A stretch of DNA of 7,385 bases from contig JAEOST010000493.1 of NCBI GenBank assembly GCA_016840245.1, forward strand, positions 1 through 7,385, read 5' to 3'. The notes under the pieces were generated by a model. That model searched no databases, had not been told where the DNA came from, and saw only the letters and a list, made by a program, of their open reading frames with translations. Positions 1 through 6,494 of this stretch are shown here, one piece after another. This stretch comes from Candidatus Thorarchaeota archaeon. GTDB taxonomy: Archaea; Asgardarchaeota; Thorarchaeia; Thorarchaeales; Thorarchaeaceae. Made by a program: the position numbers and the translations under genes. Within the stretch, counting starts at the first letter, position 1. The number at the start of each line of letters is the position of its first letter.

Positions 1-99
1 AGAGGCGGTTGCGTTCATCCAGGCTGCAACTAATTGCCCTGTAGACACACGAACCCCCTTCCTAGAGTCTACTCCATTTACTTCTTGTTTCAGAGTCAT
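1..99 (-). CDS. Possible divergent gene, 5' part only (unidentified)
   Basis: On the minus strand an ATG (complement of 97-99) opens a frame that stays open for 33 codons to the window edge. It begins MTLKQEVNGVDSRKG and continues with VSTGQLVAAWMNATAS. The composition looks protein-like and the codons resemble those of the his genes, but I do not recognise the family. The frame is also open further upstream, with an alternative GTG at 147. No good Shine-Dalgarno sequence lies close to the ATG, the nearest GGTG being about 22 bases away. If real, it is transcribed away from hisG and would share a control region of about 75 bases with it. A chance open frame is a serious alternative. Confidence 0.3.
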   Translation of the reverse strand, partial: MTLKQEVNGVDSRKGVRVSTGQLVAAWMNATAS

Positions 100-165
100 T
101 TGTTCAGACGATTCTAGGCTGCACCTTTGCTCTGGACTTCTTTTCACCAAATTTCCTAAAGAGAT

Positions 166-171
166 GGTGAT
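166..171 (+). promoter_or_regulatory. Ribosome binding site deciding the hisG start
   Basis: GGTGAT matches the 3' part of the archaeal Shine-Dalgarno consensus (GGAGGTGAT) and ends 4 bases before the ATG at 176. The same element precedes the hisA start by 3 bases. This favours ATG 176 over the in-frame ATGs at 164 and 170. Confidence 0.5.
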
Positions 172-175
172 GGGT

Positions 176-1162
176 ATGAATAAGGTAAAACTAGCAATTC
201 CTAACGGACACCTAAGTAAAGCAACACTGAATACCTTTGCACGTGCAGGATACAACATCTCCGGTCAGGAGAGAACCTACACCCCTATCATTAACGACCA
301 TCATATGGAAGTAAGAGTCCTGAGGCCTCAGGAAATCCCAACCTTTGTTGCGGAGGGGCTTCAGGACGTTGGAGTTACAGGTAAGGATTGGTTGAGTGAA
401 ACAAAGAGCGATGTGGAGGTTATACTGGATTTAGAGTACTCAAAGGTTCGCCTAGTAGTAGCTATTCCAGAGGCTCTGGAAGGAGTTGAATCACTTACAG
501 ACTTGATCAAAGTCTATGGTGAAACAGGTAGACCACTTCGTCTGTTCACGGAATATCTAACCATCGCAACAGAGGCTATTCAGAATAATCCTGCATACCG
601 AGAATTGTTCGGTGATTCTGAACCAGTGATTGTGACACCTTGGTGGAAGAAGGGAACCAACATACAGGTTGGAGTGTACCTTTCATTCGGTGCGACAGAG
701 GCAAAACCCCCTGCCATGGCAGACGCGATAATTGAAGTCGTAGATACAGGTACATCTCTTCAGCAGAACGGGCTCAAAATTATTGAAGTTCTAATGGAGT
801 CAACCGCGGTTCTAATCGCGAACAAAGAATCATTGAAAGACTCGCAGAAAAGGGAGAAGATCTTCGATGTAATGACCCTCCTAAGAGGAGTAGTCGATGC
901 CCGACAGAAGCTCCACATCTTTGCCAATGTGGAGCGGAATCATCTAGATGAACTTCTATCAGAGCTACCCGCTCTGCAGAATCCCTCGATCTGTCCTCTA
1001 TCAGATGACAATTGGGTAGCGGTAAACACAGTTGTTGATAGAGCACGTTTTCTAGAATTAGTTCCTACTCTGAGGAGGTTGGCACAGGGTCTCGTGGTCT
1101 ACGAACCTCGTCAAGTATTACCTCTGGAGACTATACGTAAAGGAGGACCAGCTAATGGTTGA
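176..1162 (+). CDS. hisG: ATP phosphoribosyltransferase, long form (HisG)
   Basis: This enzyme catalyses the first step of histidine synthesis, joining PRPP and ATP to give phosphoribosyl-ATP. From ATG 176 the product is 328 residues and starts MNKVKLAIPNGHLS, the usual HisG N-terminus. The PRPP-binding signature DAIIEVVDTGTSLQQNGL lies at about residues 183-200. Residues about 225-315 match the C-terminal ACT-like regulatory domain of long HisG (NVERNHLDELLSELP, then NWVAV). Long-form enzymes are hexameric, inhibited by histidine, and do not need HisZ, which is absent here. The protein is longer than the roughly 290 residues common for this form because of an extra segment at about 137-178 containing TPWWKKG. 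In-frame ATGs at 164 and 170 are possible starts, and the frame is open to the window edge, but the GGTGAT site favours 176. It overlaps hisD by 8 bases. Confidence 0.96.
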   Translation: MNKVKLAIPNGHLSKATLNTFARAGYNISGQERTYTPIINDHHMEVRVLRPQEIPTFVAEGLQDVGVTGKDWLSETKSDVEVILDLEYSKVRLVVAIPEALEGVESLTDLIKVYGETGRPLRLFTEYLTIATEAIQNNPAYRELFGDSEPVIVTPWWKKGTNIQVGVYLSFGATEAKPPAMADAIIEVVDTGTSLQQNGLKIIEVLMESTAVLIANKESLKDSQKREKIFDVMTLLRGVVDARQKLHIFANVERNHLDELLSELPALQNPSICPLSDDNWVAVNTVVDRARFLELVPTLRRLAQGLVVYEPRQVLPLETIRKGGPANG

Positions 1163-2453
1163 AACACCAGTTGTAGAGGTTAGAACAGCCAGTGAAGAAC
1201 TGGTTCTCCTAGCTGGAAGAAATACACGAAATCTTCCATCATGTGCGGTCAAACAGAAGGTACGAAGCATCATCAATCGTGTGAGAAACCAAGGTGACAA
1301 GGCGATTCTTGATTTCACTCGATGGATTGACAAGATCCATCTGACTCAAGGCCAACTCAAGATTCCTGTTGATTCGTTTAAGGAAGCCTACTCTCAAGTA
1401 AGTAAAGAACATGTACTTGCCCTTGAAGAATTGTCATCCAAGCTACGAATTGTATCTGAGAAGATGCTGGAAAGAATTTCTTTCTCACTTGACATCGAAG
1501 GAACTAATGTAGAGAATACGTATCGTCCTCTGAGGGATGTTGGTTGTTACGTCCCCGGTGGGGAGGCTGCATATCCAAGTTCTCTATTGATGTGTGCTAT
1601 ACCAGCTCAGGTTGCAGGAGTTCGAAGAATAGTTGTTTGTACACCCCCAAAGAGTGAGGGAGTACATGCACTTACTCTCGTTGCTGCAGATATGTGTGGT
1701 GTCAAAGAGGTCTACCAAGTTGGAGGAGCACAAGCAATCGCAGCGCTTGCATATGGGACAGAAACAATCTCCCCTGTTCAGAAGATAGTAGGCCCAGGGA
1801 ACATGTACGTCGCTGAGGCAAAGAAAGTAGTTGCAAAACAAACTCTGATTGACATGCCAGCAGGTCCGAGTGAAGTCTTAGTAATCGCCGATGAAACCGC
1901 ATCTGTTAGTTCGATCGCTCTTGATATGATTTCTCAAGCAGAACATGGTGCTGATGCAGTATCAGTCTTAGTGGCAACATCCAAAGAACTCTGCAACAGT
2001 GTTGCAGGAGCAATCACTGCTCTTCTTCCTGCTTCTCCTAGGAAGGAAATTATTGAAGCATCTCTGAAGAAGAATGGTGGTATCTACTATCTCGAGAGCC
2101 TAGAAGAGTGTATACAGTTTGCAAACCTGTTTGGAGCAGAGCACCTTCAGATAATGACGTCTGATGCCAGAGAAGTATCCAATCAGATAGAATCAGCCGG
2201 AGTTATCCTCCTGGGTAACTACACTCCTGTTGCAGCAAGTGACTATGGTCTGGGTGTGAATCATGTACTTCCCACTCAGGGATTTTCAGCAACCTGTTCA
2301 GGACTTTCAGTTCTTGACTTTGTGCGAATCGTTAGAATAGCTGAATCTACCAAGACTGCACTAGAGCCTGTTGCAGATTCTATGTGTGTACTAGCAGAAG
2401 CTGAAGGTCTTGAAAATCACGCAAGAGCTATACGAGGGAGGTTTGAGACTTGA
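1155..2453 (+). CDS. hisD: Histidinol dehydrogenase (HisD)
   Basis: This zinc enzyme catalyses the last two steps, oxidising L-histidinol through the aldehyde to L-histidine with 2 NAD+. The product is 432 residues, a normal family length. All key residues are visible at the expected spacing: zinc ligands Q261 and H264 (SQAEHGAD), D363 ([14 protein letters not shown]) and H422 ([10 protein letters not shown]), and the catalytic pair E329-H330 (FGAEHLQ). Glycine-rich signatures CYVPGG (131-136) and GPGN (213-216) are also present. The ATG at 1155 follows AGGAGG at 1141-1146 by 8 bases and overlaps the end of hisG, which suggests coupled translation. Nothing looks broken. Confidence 0.98.
   Translation: MVETPVVEVRTASEELVLLAGRNTRNLPSCAVKQKVRSIINRVRNQGDKAILDFTRWIDKIHLTQGQLKIPVDSFKEAYSQVSKEHVLALEELSSKLRIVSEKMLERISFSLDIEGTNVENTYRPLRDVGCYVPGGEAAYPSSLLMCAIPAQVAGVRRIVVCTPPKSEGVHALTLVAADMCGVKEVYQVGGAQAIAALAYGTETISPVQKIVGPGNMYVAEAKKVVAKQTLIDMPAGPSEVLVIADETASVSSIALDMISQAEHGADAVSVLVATSKELCNSVAGAITALLPASPRKEIIEASLKKNGGIYYLESLEECIQFANLFGAEHLQIMTSDAREVSNQIESAGVILLGNYTPVAASDYGLGVNHVLPTQGFSATCSGLSVLDFVRIVRIAESTKTALEPVADSMCVLAEAEGLENHARAIRGRFET
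2437..2442 (+). promoter_or_regulatory. Ribosome binding site for the TTG start of hisC
   Basis: GGAGGT lies within the last codons of hisD, 7 bases before TTG 2450. The nearby ATG at 2454 is out of frame with hisC, so the site supports the TTG start. Confidence 0.65.
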
Positions 2454-3457
2454 ATGCTTCAATTCTGAATTTGGATAGCAATGAGAACCTCTCACTTCCA
2501 TTGTCCTTCTTACAAGAGATTCTCCTAGAAGCTGCAGGTTCCATCGATCCACGAATTTACTCGGACCAACTTGAATTAGATTTCAGGAAATCCCTATCGG
2601 ACTACCTTGGAGTTGATTCTATGCAGATTTTGGTTGGAGCTGGTGGGGATGACATCATCAATCTCATTGCAGGGCCTGTAATGACATCTCTGACAGATGC
2701 AGTATTGATTGAACCAACGTTCTCGATGTATAGAAAGTGTCTGAATGCCCACAAACGTAGGATACTCTCGCTAGATCTGAATGATGATTTCACTCTAGAC
2801 CTCGATATGGTCATAGACTCTCTAAATGGATCTAATGAGGTTGTATTCCTATGTTCACCCAATAATCCATCAGGAAATCAATTCTCGAGGGATAACGTTC
2901 GGACCATAGTAGAATCTACCAATGGTCTTATTGTGCTGGACGAAGCATATGTTGAGTTTAGCGGAGAATCCCTAGTGGATATGACAAACGAGTTTGAGAA
3001 CCTCATTGTACTGAGAACCTTCTCCAAAGCATTTGGAATAGCTGGACTAAGGGTGGGATATGCCGTCATGAACAGCAAACTTGCTGAAGAGATAAGGTCC
3101 AGACTACTATTACCCTATCCTGTCTGCACCTCTTCTCTCAAAGTCGCAATCATGTTGCTTGAAAGATTGGAGGAGGTCTCCAAGAGTATCGTAGATGTTC
3201 AAAGGACACGTGAACAACTGTGTCAAGAACTGAGGAAGATTCCAGATATCAGGGTATACCCTTCCTCTGCAAATTTTCTCCTCTTAGAGATTCCTCAAAC
3301 ATCTCGACTCTTTGTGGAGAGTCTACAACAACTAGGTATCAAGATACGCGATGTTGACTGGGTCAATACAAACCGAAACTTGGTCAGGGTCACAGTTCCC
3401 CCCTCTGATGAGCTTGATAGAGTCGTGGGCTGTTTCAAGGAGGTGCTCCTTCAATGA
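2450..3457 (+). CDS. hisC: Histidinol-phosphate aminotransferase (HisC)
   Basis: This fold-type I PLP enzyme transfers an amino group from glutamate to imidazole-acetol phosphate, making histidinol phosphate. Of its 335 residues, K193 in TFSKAFGIAGLRVGY is the expected Schiff-base lysine. N139 (SPNNPSGN), D164 and Y167 (DEAYVEF), R201 (LRVGY) and R313 (VRVT) match cofactor and substrate-binding positions. The N-terminus starts almost at the conserved NEN motif (residues 11-13), so the arm found before this motif in many HisC proteins is very short. The start is TTG 2450, sharing TTGA with the hisD stop and preceded by GGAGGT. Other class I/II aminotransferases look similar, but the operon context makes HisC nearly certain. 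Confidence 0.96.
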   Translation: MNASILNLDSNENLSLPLSFLQEILLEAAGSIDPRIYSDQLELDFRKSLSDYLGVDSMQILVGAGGDDIINLIAGPVMTSLTDAVLIEPTFSMYRKCLNAHKRRILSLDLNDDFTLDLDMVIDSLNGSNEVVFLCSPNNPSGNQFSRDNVRTIVESTNGLIVLDEAYVEFSGESLVDMTNEFENLIVLRTFSKAFGIAGLRVGYAVMNSKLAEEIRSRLLLPYPVCTSSLKVAIMLLERLEEVSKSIVDVQRTREQLCQELRKIPDIRVYPSSANFLLLEIPQTSRLFVESLQQLGIKIRDVDWVNTNRNLVRVTVPPSDELDRVVGCFKEVLLQ

Positions 3458-4029
3458 GACAGTCCCAGCTCAGTAGAACGACCCTTGAAACTGATGTGAG
3501 TGTATCCGTCTTGATTGATGGTTCTGGTAGTGCGGTTCTGGAGATGGAGCCAAAGTTCATGCAACACATGATCACATCTATGACGGTACACAGTGGATTC
3601 AACTTGACTGTGACCGCACGTGGTGACCTTCTCCATCATATTGTAGAAGATGTTGCCCTCTGTTTAGGTCGGACAATCAAAGAGAGTCTGAAAGACATCA
3701 ACACAATCGTCCGTTATGGCCATGCCATTGTACCTATGGACGATTCTCTTGCTTTGGTCTCAGTGGATATCAGTTACAGGCCCTACTCTGTCATTGATCT
3801 TGGAGTGCAATCCGGAAGAATCGAAGATACAGCAGTTGAGGACATTGAACACTTCATTAGTTCACTTGCCTCCTCCCTATCTGCAACTATTCACGTCAAG
3901 GTTCTATATGGTATGAATGATCATCACAAGGTGGAGGCTGTATTCAAAGGTCTAGGCATAGCCTTGAAACAGGCCCTTTGCATTCGTGATGAGGCATCGC
4001 CACCTTCCAGTTCCAAGGGGGTATTGTAG
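3454..4029 (+). CDS. hisB: Imidazoleglycerol-phosphate dehydratase (HisB)
   Basis: This enzyme dehydrates imidazoleglycerol phosphate to imidazole-acetol phosphate, using manganese ions in a large homo-oligomer. The product is 191 residues, so it is the dehydratase alone with no fused histidinol-phosphatase domain. The metal ligands are recognisable: H38 (QHM), H61, H62 and E65 (LLHHIVED), H133 (EHF), and H157, H158 and E161 (NDHHKVEA). The VPMDD loop (93-97) and the C-terminal SSKGVL tail are also canonical. One variation is that the usual D-D-H-H-x-x-E-D motif reads L-L-H-H-I-V-E-D and the preceding loop after GDL is about three residues shorter. The ATG shares ATGA with the hisC stop, and AAGGAGGTG (3437-3445) lies 8 bases upstream. 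Confidence 0.97.
   Translation: MRQSQLSRTTLETDVSVSVLIDGSGSAVLEMEPKFMQHMITSMTVHSGFNLTVTARGDLLHHIVEDVALCLGRTIKESLKDINTIVRYGHAIVPMDDSLALVSVDISYRPYSVIDLGVQSGRIEDTAVEDIEHFISSLASSLSATIHVKVLYGMNDHHKVEAVFKGLGIALKQALCIRDEASPPSSSKGVL
4016..4022 (+). promoter_or_regulatory. Weak ribosome binding site for hisH
   Basis: AGGGGGT, one base from AGGAGGT, lies in the last codons of hisB, 8 bases before TTG 4031. It is weaker than the sites of the other his genes, but it supports TTG 4031 over the upstream in-frame ATG at 3986. Confidence 0.4.
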
Positions 4030-4030
4030 A

Positions 4031-4633
4031 TTGACCATTGGAATACTAGACTATGGGGCTGGAAATCTGTTCAGTATCCAATGTGGCATACGCCGTGTTG
4101 GACTTCAACCTCAAGTCCTGAGCAATCCAAGAGAGATACGAGATGTAGATGCTTTGGTGATTCCTGGAGTAGGTAACTTCTCTCAGGCGGTGAAATCCCT
4201 TGTAGAATACAAGACTCCCCTGCGACAGTTTGTTGACCAGGGCGGAATCCTTCTAGGTATTTGCCTGGGTATGCAGATCCTTCTAGAAAAGAGCGAGGAA
4301 GGGCTTGGTGATGGTCTGGCTCTCATACCAGGTGCAGTTAGATCATTGCCCTCTCTGGAAAAGGTACCACACATGGGATGGAATACTGTGACCTCAGAGA
4401 ATGATTGTCCATTACTGGCGGATATCGAGGACAATTCATACTTCTATTTCGTCCATTCTTACTTCGCGGAACCTGAAGATGCAAGAAATATCATAGCTAC
4501 AACAGAGTACGGTATTCCCTTCCCCTCGGTGATAGCAAATGATTCAGTGTATGGTCTCCAATTTCATCCCGAGAAATCAGGAAAGACTGGAACCAAGATC
4601 CTGAGTAATTTCAGGACGGTTGTACGGAGGTGA
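4031..4633 (+). CDS. hisH: IGP synthase glutaminase subunit (HisH)
   Basis: This class I glutamine amidotransferase hydrolyses glutamine and passes ammonia to HisF, with which it forms imidazole glycerol-phosphate synthase. From TTG 4031 the product is 200 residues, the normal length, beginning MTIGILDYGAGN as HisH proteins do. The catalytic triad is complete: C78 in GICLGMQ, with H179 and E181 in LQFHPEKSG. The PGVGNF turn (45-50), HMGWN (114-118) and FVHSYF (140-145) are family signatures. A longer ATG start at 3986 would add 15 residues read out of frame over the hisB end, which is unlikely. The stop codon at 4631-4633 lies inside the hisA ribosome site. Confidence 0.96.
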   Translation: MTIGILDYGAGNLFSIQCGIRRVGLQPQVLSNPREIRDVDALVIPGVGNFSQAVKSLVEYKTPLRQFVDQGGILLGICLGMQILLEKSEEGLGDGLALIPGAVRSLPSLEKVPHMGWNTVTSENDCPLLADIEDNSYFYFVHSYFAEPEDARNIIATTEYGIPFPSVIANDSVYGLQFHPEKSGKTGTKILSNFRTVVRR

Positions 4634-4634
4634 T
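4626..4634 (+). promoter_or_regulatory. Strong ribosome binding site deciding the hisA start
   Basis: GGAGGTGAT is a near-perfect complement to the 3' end of 16S rRNA. It spans the hisH stop and ends 3 bases before TTG 4638. It rules against the earlier TTG at 4620, which lies upstream of the site. Confidence 0.75.
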
Positions 4635-4637
4635 GAA

Positions 4638-4997
4638 TTGGAGATATATCCTGCAATCGATCTCATGAACAATGAAGTCGTTCGAATCTATCAGGGGAAA
4701 CCATCCACTACATTTCCTTACTCACACTTCGGCTCTCCTTTGGAAGTCGCTCAGAGATGGGTGGATCAGGGAGCTGAAATGTTGCATATCATTGATCTCG
4801 ATGCTACTCTAGGGCGAGGAAGTAATCTATCCATTCTCCGAGACCTATTGGACTCTGTATCTGTTCCAATTCAATTTGGGGGCGGGATTCGCGATGAGAA
4901 GAGAGCCAGATATCTTCTAGATCTAGGAATATCCAGAGTGATACTGGGAACGATAGCAATTCGCAATCCCCAACTCGTCATCCGATTGGGTGAATAA
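4638..4997 (+). CDS. hisA: HisA (ProFAR isomerase), N-terminal half, ended by premature TAA
   Basis: HisA opens the ribose ring of ProFAR by an Amadori rearrangement to give PRFAR, the substrate of HisH-HisF. This segment encodes 119 residues starting MEIYPAIDLM with the catalytic acid D8. It runs through HIIDLDATLGR (50-60), the phosphate-loop region GGGIRDEKRA (81-90) and VILGTIAIRNPQLV (101-114). It corresponds to beta-strands 1-4 of the (beta-alpha)8 barrel. The stop follows RLGE, and the next codons in the same frame ([11 protein letters not shown]) continue the family sequence without loss. The start is TTG 4638, 4 bases after the hisH stop. A normal HisA has about 240-245 residues, so this is half a protein unless the stop is an error or is bypassed. 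Confidence 0.93.
   Translation: MEIYPAIDLMNNEVVRIYQGKPSTTFPYSHFGSPLEVAQRWVDQGAEMLHIIDLDATLGRGSNLSILRDLLDSVSVPIQFGGGIRDEKRARYLLDLGISRVILGTIAIRNPQLVIRLGE
4995..4997 (+). other. In-frame TAA interrupting hisA
   Basis: This single stop is at codon 120 of a frame otherwise open from 4638 to 5372. No base gain or loss is needed to join the two halves, because the following codons read Y-G-F-D-I-I and then V-V-A-L-D. One substitution from AAA, GAA or CAA would create it, and a lysine, glutamate or glutamine before YG would be ordinary for HisA. Confidence 0.97.
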
Positions 4998-5015
4998 TAT
5001 GGGTTTGATATAATT

Positions 5016-5372
5016 GTGGTTGCCCTAGATTACAGACAGGATAAGGTTGTAGCAAATGGGTGGCAGACCTGTGAAGATTCCACTTACTCTGAATTTCTCC
5101 CGCATTTCAGAGATCAGGGAATATCGAACTTCCTACTGACCTCTGTCGAGAACGATGGCACTATGACAGGCCCTGATAGGGACCTCGCAGATACCTGTGA
5201 ATCCTATCTGGATGATATCATAATTGCTGGGGGTGTGACTTCCTTGGAGGATGTAGAGTTTCTCTCTTCGAAGGGCTTTGGAGCTGCGGTAATCGGACGG
5301 TCTCTATACGAAGGTACACTCTCACTGAACGATGCAATAGCAGCTGCTAGGAGGTGCAGTAAGTGCCTCTGA
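5016..5372 (+). CDS. hisA: HisA (ProFAR isomerase), C-terminal half downstream of in-frame stop
   Basis: In the same frame as the N-terminal part, this encodes the second (beta-alpha)4 half. It has the second catalytic acid D5 in MVALDYRQ (about residue 131 of the joined protein), then [15 protein letters not shown] (39-53), and the phosphate-binding loops AGGVTSLED (71-79) and VIGRSLYEG (92-100). The sequence between the stop and this GTG (Y-G-F-D-I-I) also fits HisA, so the natural protein is almost surely one of about 244 residues. GTG 5016 is only the first in-frame start after the stop. No Shine-Dalgarno site is properly spaced for it (GGGTGA at 4988-4993 is 22 bases away), so independent translation is doubtful. 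The end overlaps hisF by 10 bases. Confidence 0.85.
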   Translation: MVALDYRQDKVVANGWQTCEDSTYSEFLPHFRDQGISNFLLTSVENDGTMTGPDRDLADTCESYLDDIIIAGGVTSLEDVEFLSSKGFGAAVIGRSLYEGTLSLNDAIAAARRCSKCL

Positions 5373-6121
5373 CAAAGAGAATCATTCCCTGTCTTGACGT
5401 GGAGAATAATCGAGTCGTTAAGGGAATCAACTTCAGCGGACTTCGTGATGCGGGCGATCCTATCGAGTTAGGTGTCCAGTATAGTGAGGTTGGTGCTGAT
5501 GAGCTCGTCTATTTGGACATCACAGCCTCTGTTGAACGCAGGCGACCGCTTCATGAACTTGTACGCAGCATAGCTTCAGAATTACTCATCCCTTTCACCG
5601 TGGGTGGTGGGATTCGAACTATTGACGATGCTCAGGTCCTCCTAGCTAATGGTGCAGATAAGATATCTATCAATACCGCTGCTGTTGAATCCCCCTCGCT
5701 GGTAACGCAGCTTTCAGAGAGATTCGGAAGACAATGTGTTGTTGTTGCGATAGATGCCCGAAGAATCAACTGCGCCTTCAATGTCTATACCTATGGAGGG
5801 AGAAAGGATACCGGCCTTGATGCTATGGCTTGGGCGAGAACAGCTGAACAACTAGGCGCAGGTGAAATCCTCTTGACCTCTATGGATAAGGACGGCACTC
5901 AGAATGGATATGACCTAGAACTTACCAAGACTATCTCTGAGTCAGTTGGAATTCCTGTGATTGCATCTGGAGGTGCTGCAGGTCCAGAGAGTTTTCTTGA
6001 AGTTCTAACTGCTGGCAAAGCAGATGCCGCTCTTGCAGCGTCGTCTTTCCACTACAATCACTATCCAGTACCCGTTGTGAAACGGTATCTTAGTCAGCAG
6101 GGATTGGAGGTGCGACTATGA
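5363..6121 (+). CDS. hisF: IGP synthase cyclase subunit (HisF)
   Basis: HisF uses ammonia from HisH to convert PRFAR into imidazole glycerol phosphate and AICAR, the latter linking to purine synthesis. The product is a 252-residue (beta-alpha)8 barrel beginning [13 protein letters not shown]. The catalytic acids are D12 (CLDVENN) and D131 (VAIDARR). Other signatures are [10 protein letters not shown] (81-90), GADKISINT (97-105), [12 protein letters not shown] and the late phosphate-binding region with IASGGA. The start is GTG 5363, with GGAGGTG (5350-5356) 6 bases upstream inside the end of hisA. It is the paralogue of the preceding hisA and is intact, which contrasts with the interrupted hisA beside it. 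The stop shares ATGA with hisI. Confidence 0.98.
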   Translation: MPLTKRIIPCLDVENNRVVKGINFSGLRDAGDPIELGVQYSEVGADELVYLDITASVERRRPLHELVRSIASELLIPFTVGGGIRTIDDAQVLLANGADKISINTAAVESPSLVTQLSERFGRQCVVVAIDARRINCAFNVYTYGGRKDTGLDAMAWARTAEQLGAGEILLTSMDKDGTQNGYDLELTKTISESVGIPVIASGGAAGPESFLEVLTAGKADAALAASSFHYNHYPVPVVKRYLSQQGLEVRL

Positions 6122-6450
6122 GGACAATAGGTATTGATGATCTCGATTTTGTCAAAGGTGGAGGTCTGATTCCAGTAGTTGTACAGGATGCTAGGTCCTT
6201 GCAAATTCTAACTCTTGCATACACAAACAAAGAAGCTCTTGAACTCACTATCAAGACCGGGTTTGCCCACTTCTTTCGGAGGTCGCACAACAAGGTGATG
6301 AAGAAGGGTGTAACATCTGGGTACGTGCAGAGAGTTGTTGGTATCCTTGCAGACTGTGATGTTGACTCTGTCACCTTTTTGATTGAACCCAAAGGTCCCG
6401 CCTGTCACAAAGGCGAATCTAGCTGTTTCCACTTCCAACTATCTGAATAG
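6118..6450 (+). CDS. hisI: Phosphoribosyl-AMP cyclohydrolase (HisI)
   Basis: This enzyme opens the adenine ring of phosphoribosyl-AMP to give ProFAR, the HisA substrate. The product is 110 residues and contains only the cyclohydrolase domain, with no C-terminal HisE (PRA-PH) domain. Zinc ligands C80 (ADCDVD), C96 (GPACH) and C103 (SSCF) are present, as are the metal-binding acids D79, D81 and D83. VVQDA (21-25), LAYTNKEAL (33-41), and TSGYVQRVV (66-74) are family signatures. The ATG overlaps the hisF stop (ATGA), with GGAGGTG (6106-6112) 5 bases before it. It is the last gene of the operon: a terminator-like hairpin starts 8 bases after its stop. Confidence 0.97.
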   Translation: MRTIGIDDLDFVKGGGLIPVVVQDARSLQILTLAYTNKEALELTIKTGFAHFFRRSHNKVMKKGVTSGYVQRVVGILADCDVDSVTFLIEPKGPACHKGESSCFHFQLSE

Positions 6451-6457
6451 TATGTAT

Positions 6458-6494
6458 GGCCTTGACATTGTCCGTATGTTAAGGCCGCCCTTTT
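6458..6494 (+). terminator. Hairpin and T-run after hisI, likely his operon terminator
   Basis: GGCCTTGACAT (6458-6468) pairs with ATGTTAAGGCC (6476-6486) over 11 base pairs, with one G-U wobble and a 7-base loop. It is followed by GCCC and then TTTT at 6491-6494 and a further T-rich stretch. It sits just past the operon's last stop codon. Archaeal termination depends mostly on T-runs, so the hairpin may also protect the 3' end of the mRNA. Confidence 0.65.

Noticed and set aside
21..126. Near-identical 11-base direct repeats AGGCTGCAACT (21-31) and AGGCTGCACCT (116-126) upstream of hisG
   Set aside because: They are short, only two copies about 95 bases apart, not palindromic, and one lies inside a possible coding frame. 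This is not enough to call an operator.
2..163. Open frame upstream of and in phase with hisG, extending to the window edge
   Set aside because: The residues upstream are not HisG-like, and the family N-terminus starts at about 176 with a ribosome site just before it, so the open frame is probably chance.
780..1046. Minus-strand open frame opposite hisG, and similar ones opposite hisD, hisC, hisB, hisH, hisI and the GTPase
   Set aside because: They lie entirely antisense to well-identified genes, have no family signatures and look like shadows of the coding strand.
3716..3916. Plus-strand 66-codon frame inside hisB
   Set aside because: It is an alternative frame of a clearly conserved HisB region with no ribosome site or recognisable motif.
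4995..4997. Recoding of the hisA stop as pyrrolysine or selenocysteine
   Set aside because: Those use UAG and UGA respectively. This codon is UAA, for which no archaeal recoding is established.
4980..5015. Frameshift as the cause of the hisA break
   Set aside because: Both halves are in the same frame and the codons after TAA continue the family sequence, so it is a nonsense codon and not an indel.
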